From positions 1 to 23,451 of the forward strand of contig CASEPJ010000205.1 of assembly GCA_949289715.1 (NCBI GenBank): DNA of 23,451 nucleotides, written 5' to 3'. This document shows, piece after piece, positions 15,991 to 23,451 of this stretch; position 1 is the first letter of the stretch, and every line of letters starts with the position of its first letter. The position numbers were made by a program, and so were the translations under genes. Origin of the DNA: an uncultured Clostridia bacterium. GTDB taxonomy: Bacteria; Bacillota; Clostridia; Christensenellales; CASEPJ01. The notes under the pieces were generated by a model that worked only from the letters and a program-made list of their open reading frames with translations, ran no database searches and was not told where the DNA came from.

Positions 15991-18900
15991 AAAATTTTAC
16001 GAACGAACAAGAACGAGCCATTAAATCCGAAGCAAAAGAGACTATACTTTCAGCTTCCGCAGGCAGCGGCAAAACTACAACGATGATAGCAAAAATTATG
16101 AAATTGCTTGAAAATCAATCAAATGACCTTACCGATTTTTTGGTTATAACCTTTACCAATGCTTCCGCTTTTGATTTCAGAGAGAAAATAATAAAAAAAA
16201 TACAGCAAATCGAAGATAAAGAAAGGGTAAAAAATTTAATGCTTCAAATGGAAACTGCAGATATAGGTACGCTCGATTCTTTTTTGGTTAATTTGGTAAG
16301 AAGATATTTCTATATTGCAAACACAGACCCGGCATTTAAAATTCTGGACGATACGGATGCCGTAGTGATAAAAAAGGCGGCGGCAAACCAAACAATAGAC
16401 TATTTTTTAAAAAACGACGAAGAAACTCTAACGAGTTTGCTGGATATTTTTGATACCCATTCCTATGACCTTATCGTAAACGAAGCGGAAAAATTGAGAA
16501 ATTATAAAAACACAAGGGTCAATCTGCAGTACTTCAACCCCGCAACAAACGATAATTTAAAAGAAAGCGGTAAACTTTTTTTGTTAGGTTATGTTGACGA
16601 TTTTGTAAATAAAGAAAAAGCTAAAATTAAAAAATTGAAGATTGAGGCGGAAAAAATCCATTTTAACTTGCTGATAAAAGATTTGACTGAATGGGAAGAC
16701 GCCTTAAATACTCTTTGTTTGTCAGATATAAATAAAGTATATGTGCAACTCAATGCTTTTGAGATAATAAGAGGCAAAACACAGATTAGCAGCAAGAAAA
16801 AAAATTTTATAGAAAACGATTTGGCAAGGCAATTTAAAGAATTTAAAGATGGAATAAAAAAAGATATTGCCGCCATTTCCATTATGTTGGGCGGGGTTAC
16901 TTACCAAGACTCAATCGACAGAATGAGAACCGCCGATTATGCGGTAAACTGTCTTTTGCGATTCACGAAAATATACGAGGCTCAATATGACGAGAGGAAA
17001 AAAGAGCTGAGCACACTGGATTTTAACGACGTCAACAAAAAGGCTTTAGAGGTTTTAAAAAACAAAAAAGCAGAAGAGGAAATTGCGAACAAATTTAAAT
17101 ATGTTTTTGTGGACGAAGCCCAAGACATTAACGAAATACAATGGGAAATTATATCTTTGCTTTCAAAAAAAGCAAAAATTTTCGAAGTGGGCGACGTAAA
17201 ACAATCTATTTATATGTTCAGAAATGCCGAACCCGAAATTTTTGCAAGAAAATTCGATGAAAAAGAAGACGGTAAAGACGTTTTAAAAATAAAATTGAAT
17301 AATAATTACCGCTCCGCACCCGAAATATTAGATTTTATAAACGGTATTTTTGAGAAAGTAATGACTAAAGAAGATGCTTTAATCGATTACGAAAAGGAAG
17401 CGAAATCGCTTCCGGGAGAAAATTGGGTTTCGCAAGGAGAAATAGAAACGGTTTTATTACATAACGACAATGATGATAGTGGCAAACGTCAGGCTGAATA
17501 TATAGCCGAACAAATAGCAGCTTTGTACAAAAAGCCCATATATGACGAGCAGAAAAAAAAATATGTGCATTTGCAGTTTAAAGATTTTGCCGTTTTGTCA
17601 AGAAATATGAAAGAAGACGCAATAACCGTAATAAATACTTTAAAAAAAGCGAATATTCCGGTAACCGTCATTAATTTCAATAACGCTTATAATATGCTAT
17701 ATGAAACACGTTGCGTTTTATCCTATTTAAAAGCCATAATTAACCCTTATGACGATATATCTTTCGCAGGATTGATGCTTTCTCCCTTCGGAGATTTTGA
17801 CGAAAACGATTTATCTGAAATTAAATCGGAATTTAACAGAGAGGAAAAAAACGGCTATGTTAAAATTCCTCTTAAAAAAGCAACGGAAAATTATTCAATT
17901 AAAGGACAGAATTTAATTTTAAAAGAAAAATGCAGAAGTTTTTTATATGATTTCGAAGAAAAATCTTTCGCTTCGCAATATCTTAAAGTTTCGCAGCTTA
18001 TAGATAAGATGATTAAAGATAAAAAAGCAACGCAAAATTTCTTAAAATTGTCAAACGGAGCGGAAAAACTTGAAAATTTAAGAAAGTTTGCGAATTCTTT
18101 ATGTGGCACCAATGCAGACAATTCTTTAAAAGAATTTATAGAAGCCGAAGTGAAAGGAAGCGGCAACGAAGGCATAACGCTGGCGGATACCGTCAAAATA
18201 AGCACTATTCACGCATCAAAAGGGCTGGAATATAAAGTGGTTTTTTTAATAGGCATAACCAACAAATTCAACACCAGAGATTTTTCCGATGTTTTCATTT
18301 ACGGAAAACCTTTTGGTGTTGCCGTTGATGCTTTCGATTTCGAAAAACAGATAAAACAAAAAACTTTTTATAAAGAATATTTAAAGTTTTTAAAAAACAA
18401 ACTTTTGAAACAGGAAGAATTAAGATTGTTTTATGTTGCACTAACCAGAGCTAAAAACAAACTGATTCTAACGGGCGAATATAAAAACATAGAAAGTTTA
18501 GAAAGCAAGCTGCAAACTCCCTTTGAATTTATCGAGAGCAAAAGCTATCTGGATTTTATGATACCTTTTTTAGTTAAAAACGGCAATATGCAAAACGTGT
18601 TAAACGAAATAAAAGAAAAAAAGGAAAGGGACTCGAAAAAATTAAAAATTTATCAATCTAAGCAAGAAGACAAAAATTTGCTATCCGAAATTGAAATTGA
18701 CATGTCAAAAATAAATTACGATGATAATTTTTTTGAATACGAGTCTGTTTCAAATGCTGCTGCCGAAAAAGCAATGGAAAAAATTTTTAACTTTACATAT
18801 CCATATAAAACGGATGTTCCGTTAAAAAGTTCGGTAAGTAAAATCAACGGCAAGGCGATGCCTGTATATATCGAAGATGAAAAAACCGACGATTTCAGCT

Positions 18901-19403
18901 ACAATGTTATAAATAAAAAACATACGTTATCTCAAGAGGGAACGATATATCATAAAATAATGGAAAAATGGGATTTTGTGGGTTCTTTGTCCGATTTATC
19001 GTATGTTTTAACCGAAGAAGAAAGAGAATATGCAAAAAATCTTCCCTTAGAAAAAATATCTCGATTGCCTATTATCGATATTGCCAGAAGAAGCAAAACA
19101 ATAAAAGAACAACCGTTTATGCTTTACGTTCCGGCAAACAAGGTTTACGATACGGAAAGTATCGATAAAATTTTGGTGCAGGGCGTTATTGATTTGATTA
19201 TAGACTCTGATGAAGGTTTATACATAATAGATTATAAATTTTCTAAAAAAAATGACGAAGATTTGGTAAAAAGTTATATTGAACAACTTGACTTATACGC
19301 TTATGCCGCAAAAAACGCTTTAAATAAAAAAGTGGTCGGCTGCTACCTAATAAATTTATCGACGGGAAAGGAGATAAAGGCAAAGTGTGAAAAACAGTAT
19401 TAG
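15987..19403 (+). CDS. addA: ATP-dependent helicase/nuclease subunit A (AddA)
   Basis: A 1138-residue UvrD-like helicase fused to a RecB-type nuclease, partner of AddB. Helicase motifs are in order: Q-motif FTNEQ (4-8), Walker A SASAGSGKT (22-30), motif II DEAQD (376-380), motif III E-V-G-D-V-K-Q-S-I-Y, motif IV N-N-Y-R-S, motif V T-I-H-A-S-K-G-L-E and motif VI L-F-Y-V-A-L-T-R-A-K. The C-terminal nuclease has Asp1069 and D1082-Y1083-K1084 followed by Q-L-D-L-Y-A-Y-A. It is the 3'-to-5' motor and cuts the 3' strand; with AddB's P-loop missing it must supply all ATP-driven translocation. The length is slightly below the usual 1,200 residues. The ATG lies inside the addB stop, so both come from one mRNA. 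A hairpin terminator follows about 220 bp downstream. Confidence 0.95.
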   Translation: MKNFTNEQERAIKSEAKETILSASAGSGKTTTMIAKIMKLLENQSNDLTDFLVITFTNASAFDFREKIIKKIQQIEDKERVKNLMLQMETADIGTLDSFLVNLVRRYFYIANTDPAFKILDDTDAVVIKKAAANQTIDYFLKNDEETLTSLLDIFDTHSYDLIVNEAEKLRNYKNTRVNLQYFNPATNDNLKESGKLFLLGYVDDFVNKEKAKIKKLKIEAEKIHFNLLIKDLTEWEDALNTLCLSDINKVYVQLNAFEIIRGKTQISSKKKNFIENDLARQFKEFKDGIKKDIAAISIMLGGVTYQDSIDRMRTADYAVNCLLRFTKIYEAQYDERKKELSTLDFNDVNKKALEVLKNKKAEEEIANKFKYVFVDEAQDINEIQWEIISLLSKKAKIFEVGDVKQSIYMFRNAEPEIFARKFDEKEDGKDVLKIKLNNNYRSAPEILDFINGIFEKVMTKEDALIDYEKEAKSLPGENWVSQGEIETVLLHNDNDDSGKRQAEYIAEQIAALYKKPIYDEQKKKYVHLQFKDFAVLSRNMKEDAITVINTLKKANIPVTVINFNNAYNMLYETRCVLSYLKAIINPYDDISFAGLMLSPFGDFDENDLSEIKSEFNREEKNGYVKIPLKKATENYSIKGQNLILKEKCRSFLYDFEEKSFASQYLKVSQLIDKMIKDKKATQNFLKLSNGAEKLENLRKFANSLCGTNADNSLKEFIEAEVKGSGNEGITLADTVKISTIHASKGLEYKVVFLIGITNKFNTRDFSDVFIYGKPFGVAVDAFDFEKQIKQKTFYKEYLKFLKNKLLKQEELRLFYVALTRAKNKLILTGEYKNIESLESKLQTPFEFIESKSYLDFMIPFLVKNGNMQNVLNEIKEKKERDSKKLKIYQSKQEDKNLLSEIEIDMSKINYDDNFFEYESVSNAAAEKAMEKIFNFTYPYKTDVPLKSSVSKINGKAMPVYIEDEKTDDFSYNVINKKHTLSQEGTIYHKIMEKWDFVGSLSDLSYVLTEEEREYAKNLPLEKISRLPIIDIARRSKTIKEQPFMLYVPANKVYDTESIDKILVQGVIDLIIDSDEGLYIIDYKFSKKNDEDLVKSYIEQLDLYAYAAKNALNKKVVGCYLINLSTGKEIKAKCEKQY

Positions 19404-19620
19404 CGTGTGCCGATGAAAGAGGGCGAAAATTAAAAGTTTAATAAACGGTTTTAAAAAGAACAAATAGCAAACCAAACGCTTTTAAAACATTAACTTTGCA
19501 AAAAATTAAAACAATTTGTTTTGATATGACGGTTATAATTTATATGACATTTAAAATCTTAAACAAATACAGTTAAGTTAAAAATTATTAAGAAATATTA
19601 TTACGAGATTATAAAGTTAT

Positions 19621-19655
19621 AAAAAATTCCTCCGCAATAATGGAGGAATTTTTTT
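19621..19655. terminator. Bidirectional terminator between addA and metY
   Basis: AAAAAATTCCTCC (19621-19633) pairs with GGAGGAATTTTTT (19642-19654) around an 8-nt loop. Flanking T-runs are present on both strands, so it can end addBA on plus and metY on minus. The stretch 19404-19620 has no gene or other signal that I recognise. Confidence 0.75.
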
Positions 19656-19719
19656 ATTTTAAAAATTATATATTAAAATTAACAAATTTTATTTATCTGT
19701 TGTTTAAAAAATATAAAAA

Positions 19720-21003
19720 TTATTTTATTACGGCATCTAACGCATTTTTGACGTCCGCTATTAAATCGTCTATGTTTTCAATACCCATAGAAAGACGTAT
19801 AAGTTCCGGTTTAACGCCGGCTTTGGCTAATTCTTCGTCGTTCATTTGGCGGTGTGTGGCGCTTGCCGGATGCAGACAACAGCTTCTTGCGTCTGCCACA
19901 TGTGTTTCTATGGCTATTAATTTAAAACGCTTCATAACTTCTTCTGCGGTCTTTCTGCCCCCTTTAACTCCGAAACTCAATACGCCACACGAACCGTTTT
20001 TCAAATATTTTTGACCTAAGCGGTAACATTTATCGTCTTTGAGACCGCAATAGGTAACCCATTCGACAGCGGGATGGTCATTTAAAAATTCTGCCATCTT
20101 TTGTGCGTTATAACAATGCCTTTCCATTCTTACGGCAAGCGATTCTATTCCCAAATTTAAAATAAAAGCATTTTGAGGGGATTGAATGGAGCCGAAATCT
20201 CTCATCAATTGAGCGGTTGCTTTTGTAATAAAAGCCCCCGCAAGGCCGAATTTTTCAGTATAAACCACGCCGTGATAACTTTCGTCTGGATAGCAGAGTC
20301 CCGGGAATTTATCGGGATATTTTGTCCAATCGAATTTGCCGCTGTCTATTATTGCTCCTCCTACGGTTGCTCCGTGGCCGTCCAAATATTTTGTTGTGGA
20401 ATGAGTAACGATATCCGCTCCCCATTCGAAAGGTCTACAGTTTATGGGGGTGGCAAATGTATTATCTATTATCAAAGGGACGCCGTGTGCGTGCGCTGCT
20501 TTTGCAAATCTTTCTATATCGAATACTATAACTGCAGGATTTGCAATGGTTTCTCCGAAAACAGCTTTGGTGTTGGGTTTAAATGCGTTGTTTAATTCTT
20601 CGTCGCTGCAGTTAGGACTTACAAAAGTGAATTCTATGCCCATACGTTTCATGGTTACGGCAAAAAGATTATATGTGCCTCCGTATATTGTTGAAGAAGC
20701 AACTATATGGTCGCCGCAACTGGCTATATTGAAAACGGCATAAAAATTGGCTGCCTGTCCGGAAGAAGTTAACATTCCTGCGGTGCCTCCTTCAAGTTCC
20801 GCCAATTTTTTTGCGACATAATCGTTTGTGGGGTTTTGCAAACGGGTATAAAAATAACCCGACTCTTCAAGATCGAACAATTTTGCCATTGCTTCGCTTG
20901 AATCGTATTTAAAGGTTGTGCTTTGAATTATCGGTATTTGTCTGGGTTCGCCGTTTTTAGGGGTGTATCCTCCCTGAATACAGGTAGTTTCTATTTTTCG
21001 CAT
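19720..21003 (-). CDS. metY: O-acetylhomoserine sulfhydrylase (PLP enzyme)
   Basis: A 427-residue Cys/Met-metabolism PLP enzyme that makes homocysteine from O-acetyl-L-homoserine and sulfide in the cytosol. The MetY-type start E-T-T-C-I-Q-G-G-Y and the insert-containing length of about 425 residues separate it from shorter cystathionine synthases/lyases. Visible motifs are S-G-Q-A-A (PLP phosphate site), Y-G-G-T-Y, V-P-L-I-I-D-N-T-F-A-T-P (Asp bonding the PLP nitrogen) and H-S-T-T-K-Y-L-D-G-H-G with Schiff-base Lys205. AAAGGAG precedes the ATG. I found no S-box or T-box leader in the 181 bp between it and hpt, so methionine control is not evident. It follows hpt on the same strand, with a weak hairpin between them, so it is probably a separate unit. 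O-succinylhomoserine use cannot be excluded. Confidence 0.92.
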   Translation of the reverse strand: MRKIETTCIQGGYTPKNGEPRQIPIIQSTTFKYDSSEAMAKLFDLEESGYFYTRLQNPTNDYVAKKLAELEGGTAGMLTSSGQAANFYAVFNIASCGDHIVASSTIYGGTYNLFAVTMKRMGIEFTFVSPNCSDEELNNAFKPNTKAVFGETIANPAVIVFDIERFAKAAHAHGVPLIIDNTFATPINCRPFEWGADIVTHSTTKYLDGHGATVGGAIIDSGKFDWTKYPDKFPGLCYPDESYHGVVYTEKFGLAGAFITKATAQLMRDFGSIQSPQNAFILNLGIESLAVRMERHCYNAQKMAEFLNDHPAVEWVTYCGLKDDKCYRLGQKYLKNGSCGVLSFGVKGGRKTAEEVMKRFKLIAIETHVADARSCCLHPASATHRQMNDEELAKAGVKPELIRLSMGIENIDDLIADVKNALDAVIK

Positions 21004-21058
21004 AGTGTTTCTCCTTTAGATGGTTAAATATTCGATGATTTTTTATTTAAATATTTAT

Positions 21059-21089
21059 TGCCTTAAAAAATTTTACATTTTTTAAGGCA
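21059..21089 (-). terminator. Possible terminator between hpt and metY
   Basis: TGCCTTAAAAAA (21059-21070) and TTTTTTAAGGCA (21078-21089) are perfect 12-bp arms with a 7-nt loop, 96 bp beyond the hpt stop. The stem is A/T-rich and no T-run follows on the minus strand, so termination may be partial. Confidence 0.45.
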
Positions 21090-21184
21090 GAGAGTTATGT
21101 TTTTAGTTTTATTCGTATATCGTTTTTAATATATTGTTTTTTAAGCAAAACTGTTATAATTATAGTTTTTTTAAAAATTTTAAC

Positions 21185-21742
21185 TTATTTTTCGTAAACC
21201 GACCTTTTCAAAATACCGATGTAGGGTAAATTTCTATATTTTTGTGCATAATCCAAGCCGTATCCTATTACGAATTCGTTGCCGACTTCAAAACCTATAT
21301 AGTCGGCTTTTATATCGACTTTTCTTCTGCTGGGTTTATCCAACAAAGCACAAACTTTTATGGATGCTGGGTTTCTGCTGCTTAATAATTTCGTCATATA
21401 ATTTAAAGTAAAACCGCTGTCTACAATATCTTCCACTATTATAACGTCCCTTCCGTCTAAACGATTGTCCAAATCTTTAAGTACTTTGACTTCGCCGCTA
21501 GTGGTTGCACCTGCACCATAGCTTGAAATGGACATAAAATCTATTTCAACGGGTAAAGTTATTTCTCTTATTAAATCGGTAAAAAAGAGAACGGAACCTT
21601 TTAAAACACAGACCATAAGAGGCCTTTTACCGAAATAATCTTTGTCGATTTTTTCTGCCAACACACTTAGGCGTTCTGCAATTTCTTCTTCGGAAAATAA
21701 TATTTTTTCTACATCGTTTTCAAACTGATAATGTTTTTTCAT
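21185..21742 (-). CDS. hpt: Hypoxanthine phosphoribosyltransferase
   Basis: A 185-residue type I phosphoribosyltransferase that salvages hypoxanthine (and usually guanine) with PRPP to IMP/GMP in the cytosol. Key segments are L-K-G-S (47-50, the PPi loop), the flexible loop S-S-Y-G-A-G-A-T-T-S-G (73-83), the PRPP-binding V-E-D-I-V-D-S-G-F-T (103-112) with Glu104-Asp105, and Lys/Val-rich purine-binding D-Y-I-G-F-E-V. AAGGAG precedes ATG with 7 bp between. It follows tilS on the same strand after a 148-bp gap, matching the tilS-hpt(-ftsH) order common in Bacillota; ftsH is absent here and metY takes its place. The gap holds two competing inverted repeats but no clear promoter. Confidence 0.93.
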   Translation of the reverse strand: MKKHYQFENDVEKILFSEEEIAERLSVLAEKIDKDYFGKRPLMVCVLKGSVLFFTDLIREITLPVEIDFMSISSYGAGATTSGEVKVLKDLDNRLDGRDVIIVEDIVDSGFTLNYMTKLLSSRNPASIKVCALLDKPSRRKVDIKADYIGFEVGNEFVIGYGLDYAQKYRNLPYIGILKRSVYEK

Positions 21743-21890
21743 TTAGAACTCCTTATGCAAGAATTAATTTTATAAGTCTGTATATTGGCTAACAAACAAT
21801 GCAAAATTTAAAGTTTGTTTGCATATTAAAGTTTTTAGTTTTTCAATTTATAGATTAATGGTTATAGATTTAAGCCAATTTTAAATATTG

Positions 21891-23234
21891 TTACGATATG
21901 AAAATTTTATAAATATTTTTTGACTCGCCGTCTATTTTAATACGGTTGGAAATTTCGTAACTTCCTGCAATGAGTATTATATTGTCTGTTGCGAGAACGG
22001 GCATATCTCTTTTGTTTAAAGGGATTTTTTTATCGTTGAGCCATTTTTTAAAAGATTTTGTCTTTCCGTTGCAGGGCGTAAAAATATCTCCCGGTTGACG
22101 AAAACGCCAAACAGTTTCGTTTGGTATTTTGTCGACATCTACATAACGAAAATTCTTGTAATCTTTTTTTTCGTTAATATCGTACTTTAAAAAGCGAATT
22201 GAAAAATTGTTTAAACTTATACCTTTTGTAACTTCCTTAAGCGAAAAAGGTAAAATCGATTTTTCTTCTAAAGAGAGAGGAGAGTTTTTCGACAGCATTA
22301 TTTTATCGAATATCCTTGTAGCGGTTATACCGTGGCAGATAGAAACACTTTTACCCGACTGACAATTTTTTAAAGATAAAACGACATCGCTATTTTTTGC
22401 GGAAAAATCGCTTTTAACGTTTAACGCAGCAAGGGCCGCTTTAATTTTAAAATAAGGATTGTTTTCCAATTCGGATAAAGCAATATAAACACAGTTTTCG
22501 TCTTTTTCGAAACCGGAATAATCTTCGGGTAAATTTTGTCTTATATTTTTTGAAAAACGATTTATACTTTTTACAACTGCGGGAAATTTATTTTTTGCCA
22601 ATGTAATTAATCTGTTTCTGATGAAATTTCTGGTATATCTGTCGTCCGAATTCGTTTCGTCGTTTACAAAAGGGATGTGTTCGCATTCGGCATAAAATAA
22701 AATATCTTCTTTTTCCATATCGAGCAGCGGACGTATGAAATTACCGAAAACATAATCCATGCCCGAAGCCCCTTTTAGGCCGCATCCTCTAAAAATATTC
22801 ATTAATACTGTTTCCGCATTGTCGTTTGCATGGTGCGCAAGAGCGATTTTGTCCGCTTTGTTTTCCGCCAGAATTTTATTGAAAAATTCCTTTCTTACGT
22901 TTCTTGCGGCCGTTTCGGTGGAAATTTTTAATCGATTAGCAAGGGCAGGCACGTCAAATGACGCCGTATAAACGGGAAGATTTAACTTATCGCAATAATT
23001 TTTTACAAACTCGCTGTCTTTTTTTGAGGTTTCTCCCCGAATTCCGTGTTCGACGTTGGCAGCGCAAAGAAAAACATTTAGTTGCTTTTGATATTTATAA
23101 AAAAGATTTAAAAGAACCATTGAATCCGCACCGCCCGACAGGGCTATACAGATTGTTTGGTTTTTTAAAAGCATACCGTTTTGTTTTAAAGTATTTAAAA
23201 AAAGCTCTTCAATTTTTGCCGAATTTTTTTCCAT
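21891..23234 (-). CDS. tilS: tRNA(Ile)-lysidine synthetase
   Basis: A 447-residue N-type ATP pyrophosphatase that attaches lysine to C34 of the CAU-anticodon tRNA-Ile, making it read AUA; essential in most bacteria. The PP-loop S-G-G-A-D-S is at 33-38, followed by the family segments A-A-N-V-E-H-G-I-R-G and A-L-A-H-H-A-N-D-N-A-E-T-V-L-M-N. The C-terminal tRNA-binding domain is present, with W-R-F-R-Q-P-G-D and K-K-W-L-N-D-K-K-I-P. No Shine-Dalgarno precedes the ATG; instead a near-consensus promoter places the predicted first transcribed base at the A of the ATG. An internal Met21 also lacks a ribosome binding site and would leave only 12 residues before the PP-loop, so ATG 23234 is preferred. 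It heads the tilS-hpt pair. Confidence 0.93.
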   Translation of the reverse strand: MEKNSAKIEELFLNTLKQNGMLLKNQTICIALSGGADSMVLLNLFYKYQKQLNVFLCAANVEHGIRGETSKKDSEFVKNYCDKLNLPVYTASFDVPALANRLKISTETAARNVRKEFFNKILAENKADKIALAHHANDNAETVLMNIFRGCGLKGASGMDYVFGNFIRPLLDMEKEDILFYAECEHIPFVNDETNSDDRYTRNFIRNRLITLAKNKFPAVVKSINRFSKNIRQNLPEDYSGFEKDENCVYIALSELENNPYFKIKAALAALNVKSDFSAKNSDVVLSLKNCQSGKSVSICHGITATRIFDKIMLSKNSPLSLEEKSILPFSLKEVTKGISLNNFSIRFLKYDINEKKDYKNFRYVDVDKIPNETVWRFRQPGDIFTPCNGKTKSFKKWLNDKKIPLNKRDMPVLATDNIILIAGSYEISNRIKIDGESKNIYKIFIS

Positions 23235-23240
23235 AATTTA

Positions 23241-23269
23241 ATTATAATATAAAAGTTTTATTTATTCAA
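23241..23269 (-). promoter_or_regulatory. tilS promoter, apparently leaderless
   Basis: On the minus strand TTGAAT (complement of 23264-23269) and TATAAT (complement of 23241-23246) have a 17-bp spacer. Only six bases (TAAATT) separate the -10 from the tilS ATG at 23234, so the usual start point coincides with the A of ATG. Confidence 0.65.
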
Positions 23270-23394
23270 GTAAATTTAAGTAAAGCCGTAATTTTATCTT
23301 TGCGAAATATAAAGGATTAATATTATGTAAAACAGAAAAAACAAAATATTTTGGTTACAAATGCAATTTTTTCAAAAAAAAGTAAAAAAAAGAG

Positions 23395-23423
23395 TTGACA
23401 AAGGGTATAGAATGTGATAGTAT
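23395..23423 (+). promoter_or_regulatory. Strong promoter reading out of the right edge
   Basis: A consensus TTGACA (23395-23400), 17-bp spacer and TAGTAT (23418-23423), with an A-rich tract (23376-23390) upstream like an UP element. The transcript would start near 23430. CTGTCC (23431-23436) can pair with GGGCAG (23442-23447) with one G-U pair, a small hairpin at its 5' end. What is transcribed lies outside the window; it could be a stable RNA or a protein gene. It is divergent from tilS. Confidence 0.65.
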
Positions 23424-23451
23424 ATATAAGCTGTCCGTTTGGGGCAGGGAA

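Noticed and set aside
20173..20743. Plus-strand open frames inside metY
   Set aside because: They are antisense to a complete, motif-bearing PLP enzyme, with no ribosome binding sites and low-complexity, Cys- or Ser-rich products.
21004..21184. SAM riboswitch or T-box upstream of metY
   Set aside because: The gap has only a 12-bp A/T-rich hairpin; no T-box sequence, S-box core or long leader structure is seen.
1..23451. CRISPR array, tRNA genes or prophage
   Set aside because: I found no regularly spaced direct repeats, no tRNA cloverleaf or GGTTCGAATCC-like T-arm, and no phage structural or integrase genes.

Overview
The window is AT-rich, low-GC bacterial chromosome, most likely from a member of the Bacillota in or near the Clostridia. 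This rests on the AddAB recombination nuclease, a class A RNase P RNA, the tilS-hpt gene pair, strong AGGAG-type ribosome binding sites, several TTG starts and sigma-A-type promoters with 17-bp spacers. The species cannot be named from the sequence. There is no phage, no CRISPR array and no tRNA. The only mobile-element trace is the 3' end of a probable IS30-like transposase at the left edge.

Layout: (1) 1-75, transposase tail and probable IS end. (2) 353-3580 (+), an EF-G-like GTPase (EF-G2 type) behind a long, locally structured leader, followed by a PfkB-family 1-phosphofructokinase. (3) 3815-5017 (-), a lipoprotein with an Ig-like domain and GLUG-like repeats, convergent with the kinase across a shared hairpin terminator. 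(4) 5368-8810 (+), three widely spaced envelope genes: a GT2 glycosyltransferase, a PAP2 membrane phosphatase and a membrane-anchored BspA-like leucine-rich-repeat protein. (5) 9133-11182 (+), a Ppx/GppA phosphatase with an HD domain, then rnpB and its terminator. (6) 11389-12364 (+), a free-standing E2/CAT-like acyltransferase. (7) 12829-19403 (+), addB-addA, overlapping by 4 bp. (8) 19720-23234 (-), metY, hpt and tilS. (9) The right edge has a strong promoter pointing out of the window.

Most genes are housekeeping or envelope functions. AddAB repairs double-strand breaks. RNase P and TilS mature tRNA. Hpt salvages purines, MetY assimilates sulfide into homocysteine, and Ppx/GppA acts on polyphosphate or pppGpp. 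The GT2, PAP2, lipoprotein and LRR genes form a loose cell-surface block with AT-rich gaps of 300-410 bp and little sign of operon organisation.

I found no convincing undescribed multi-gene system. The most interesting signals are small: a tilS promoter placed so that its mRNA should be leaderless; a structured leader before the EF-G2 gene; a perfect 20-bp inverted repeat between the acyltransferase and addB; an addB without its N-terminal P-loop; and an acyltransferase with Glu in place of the catalytic His.
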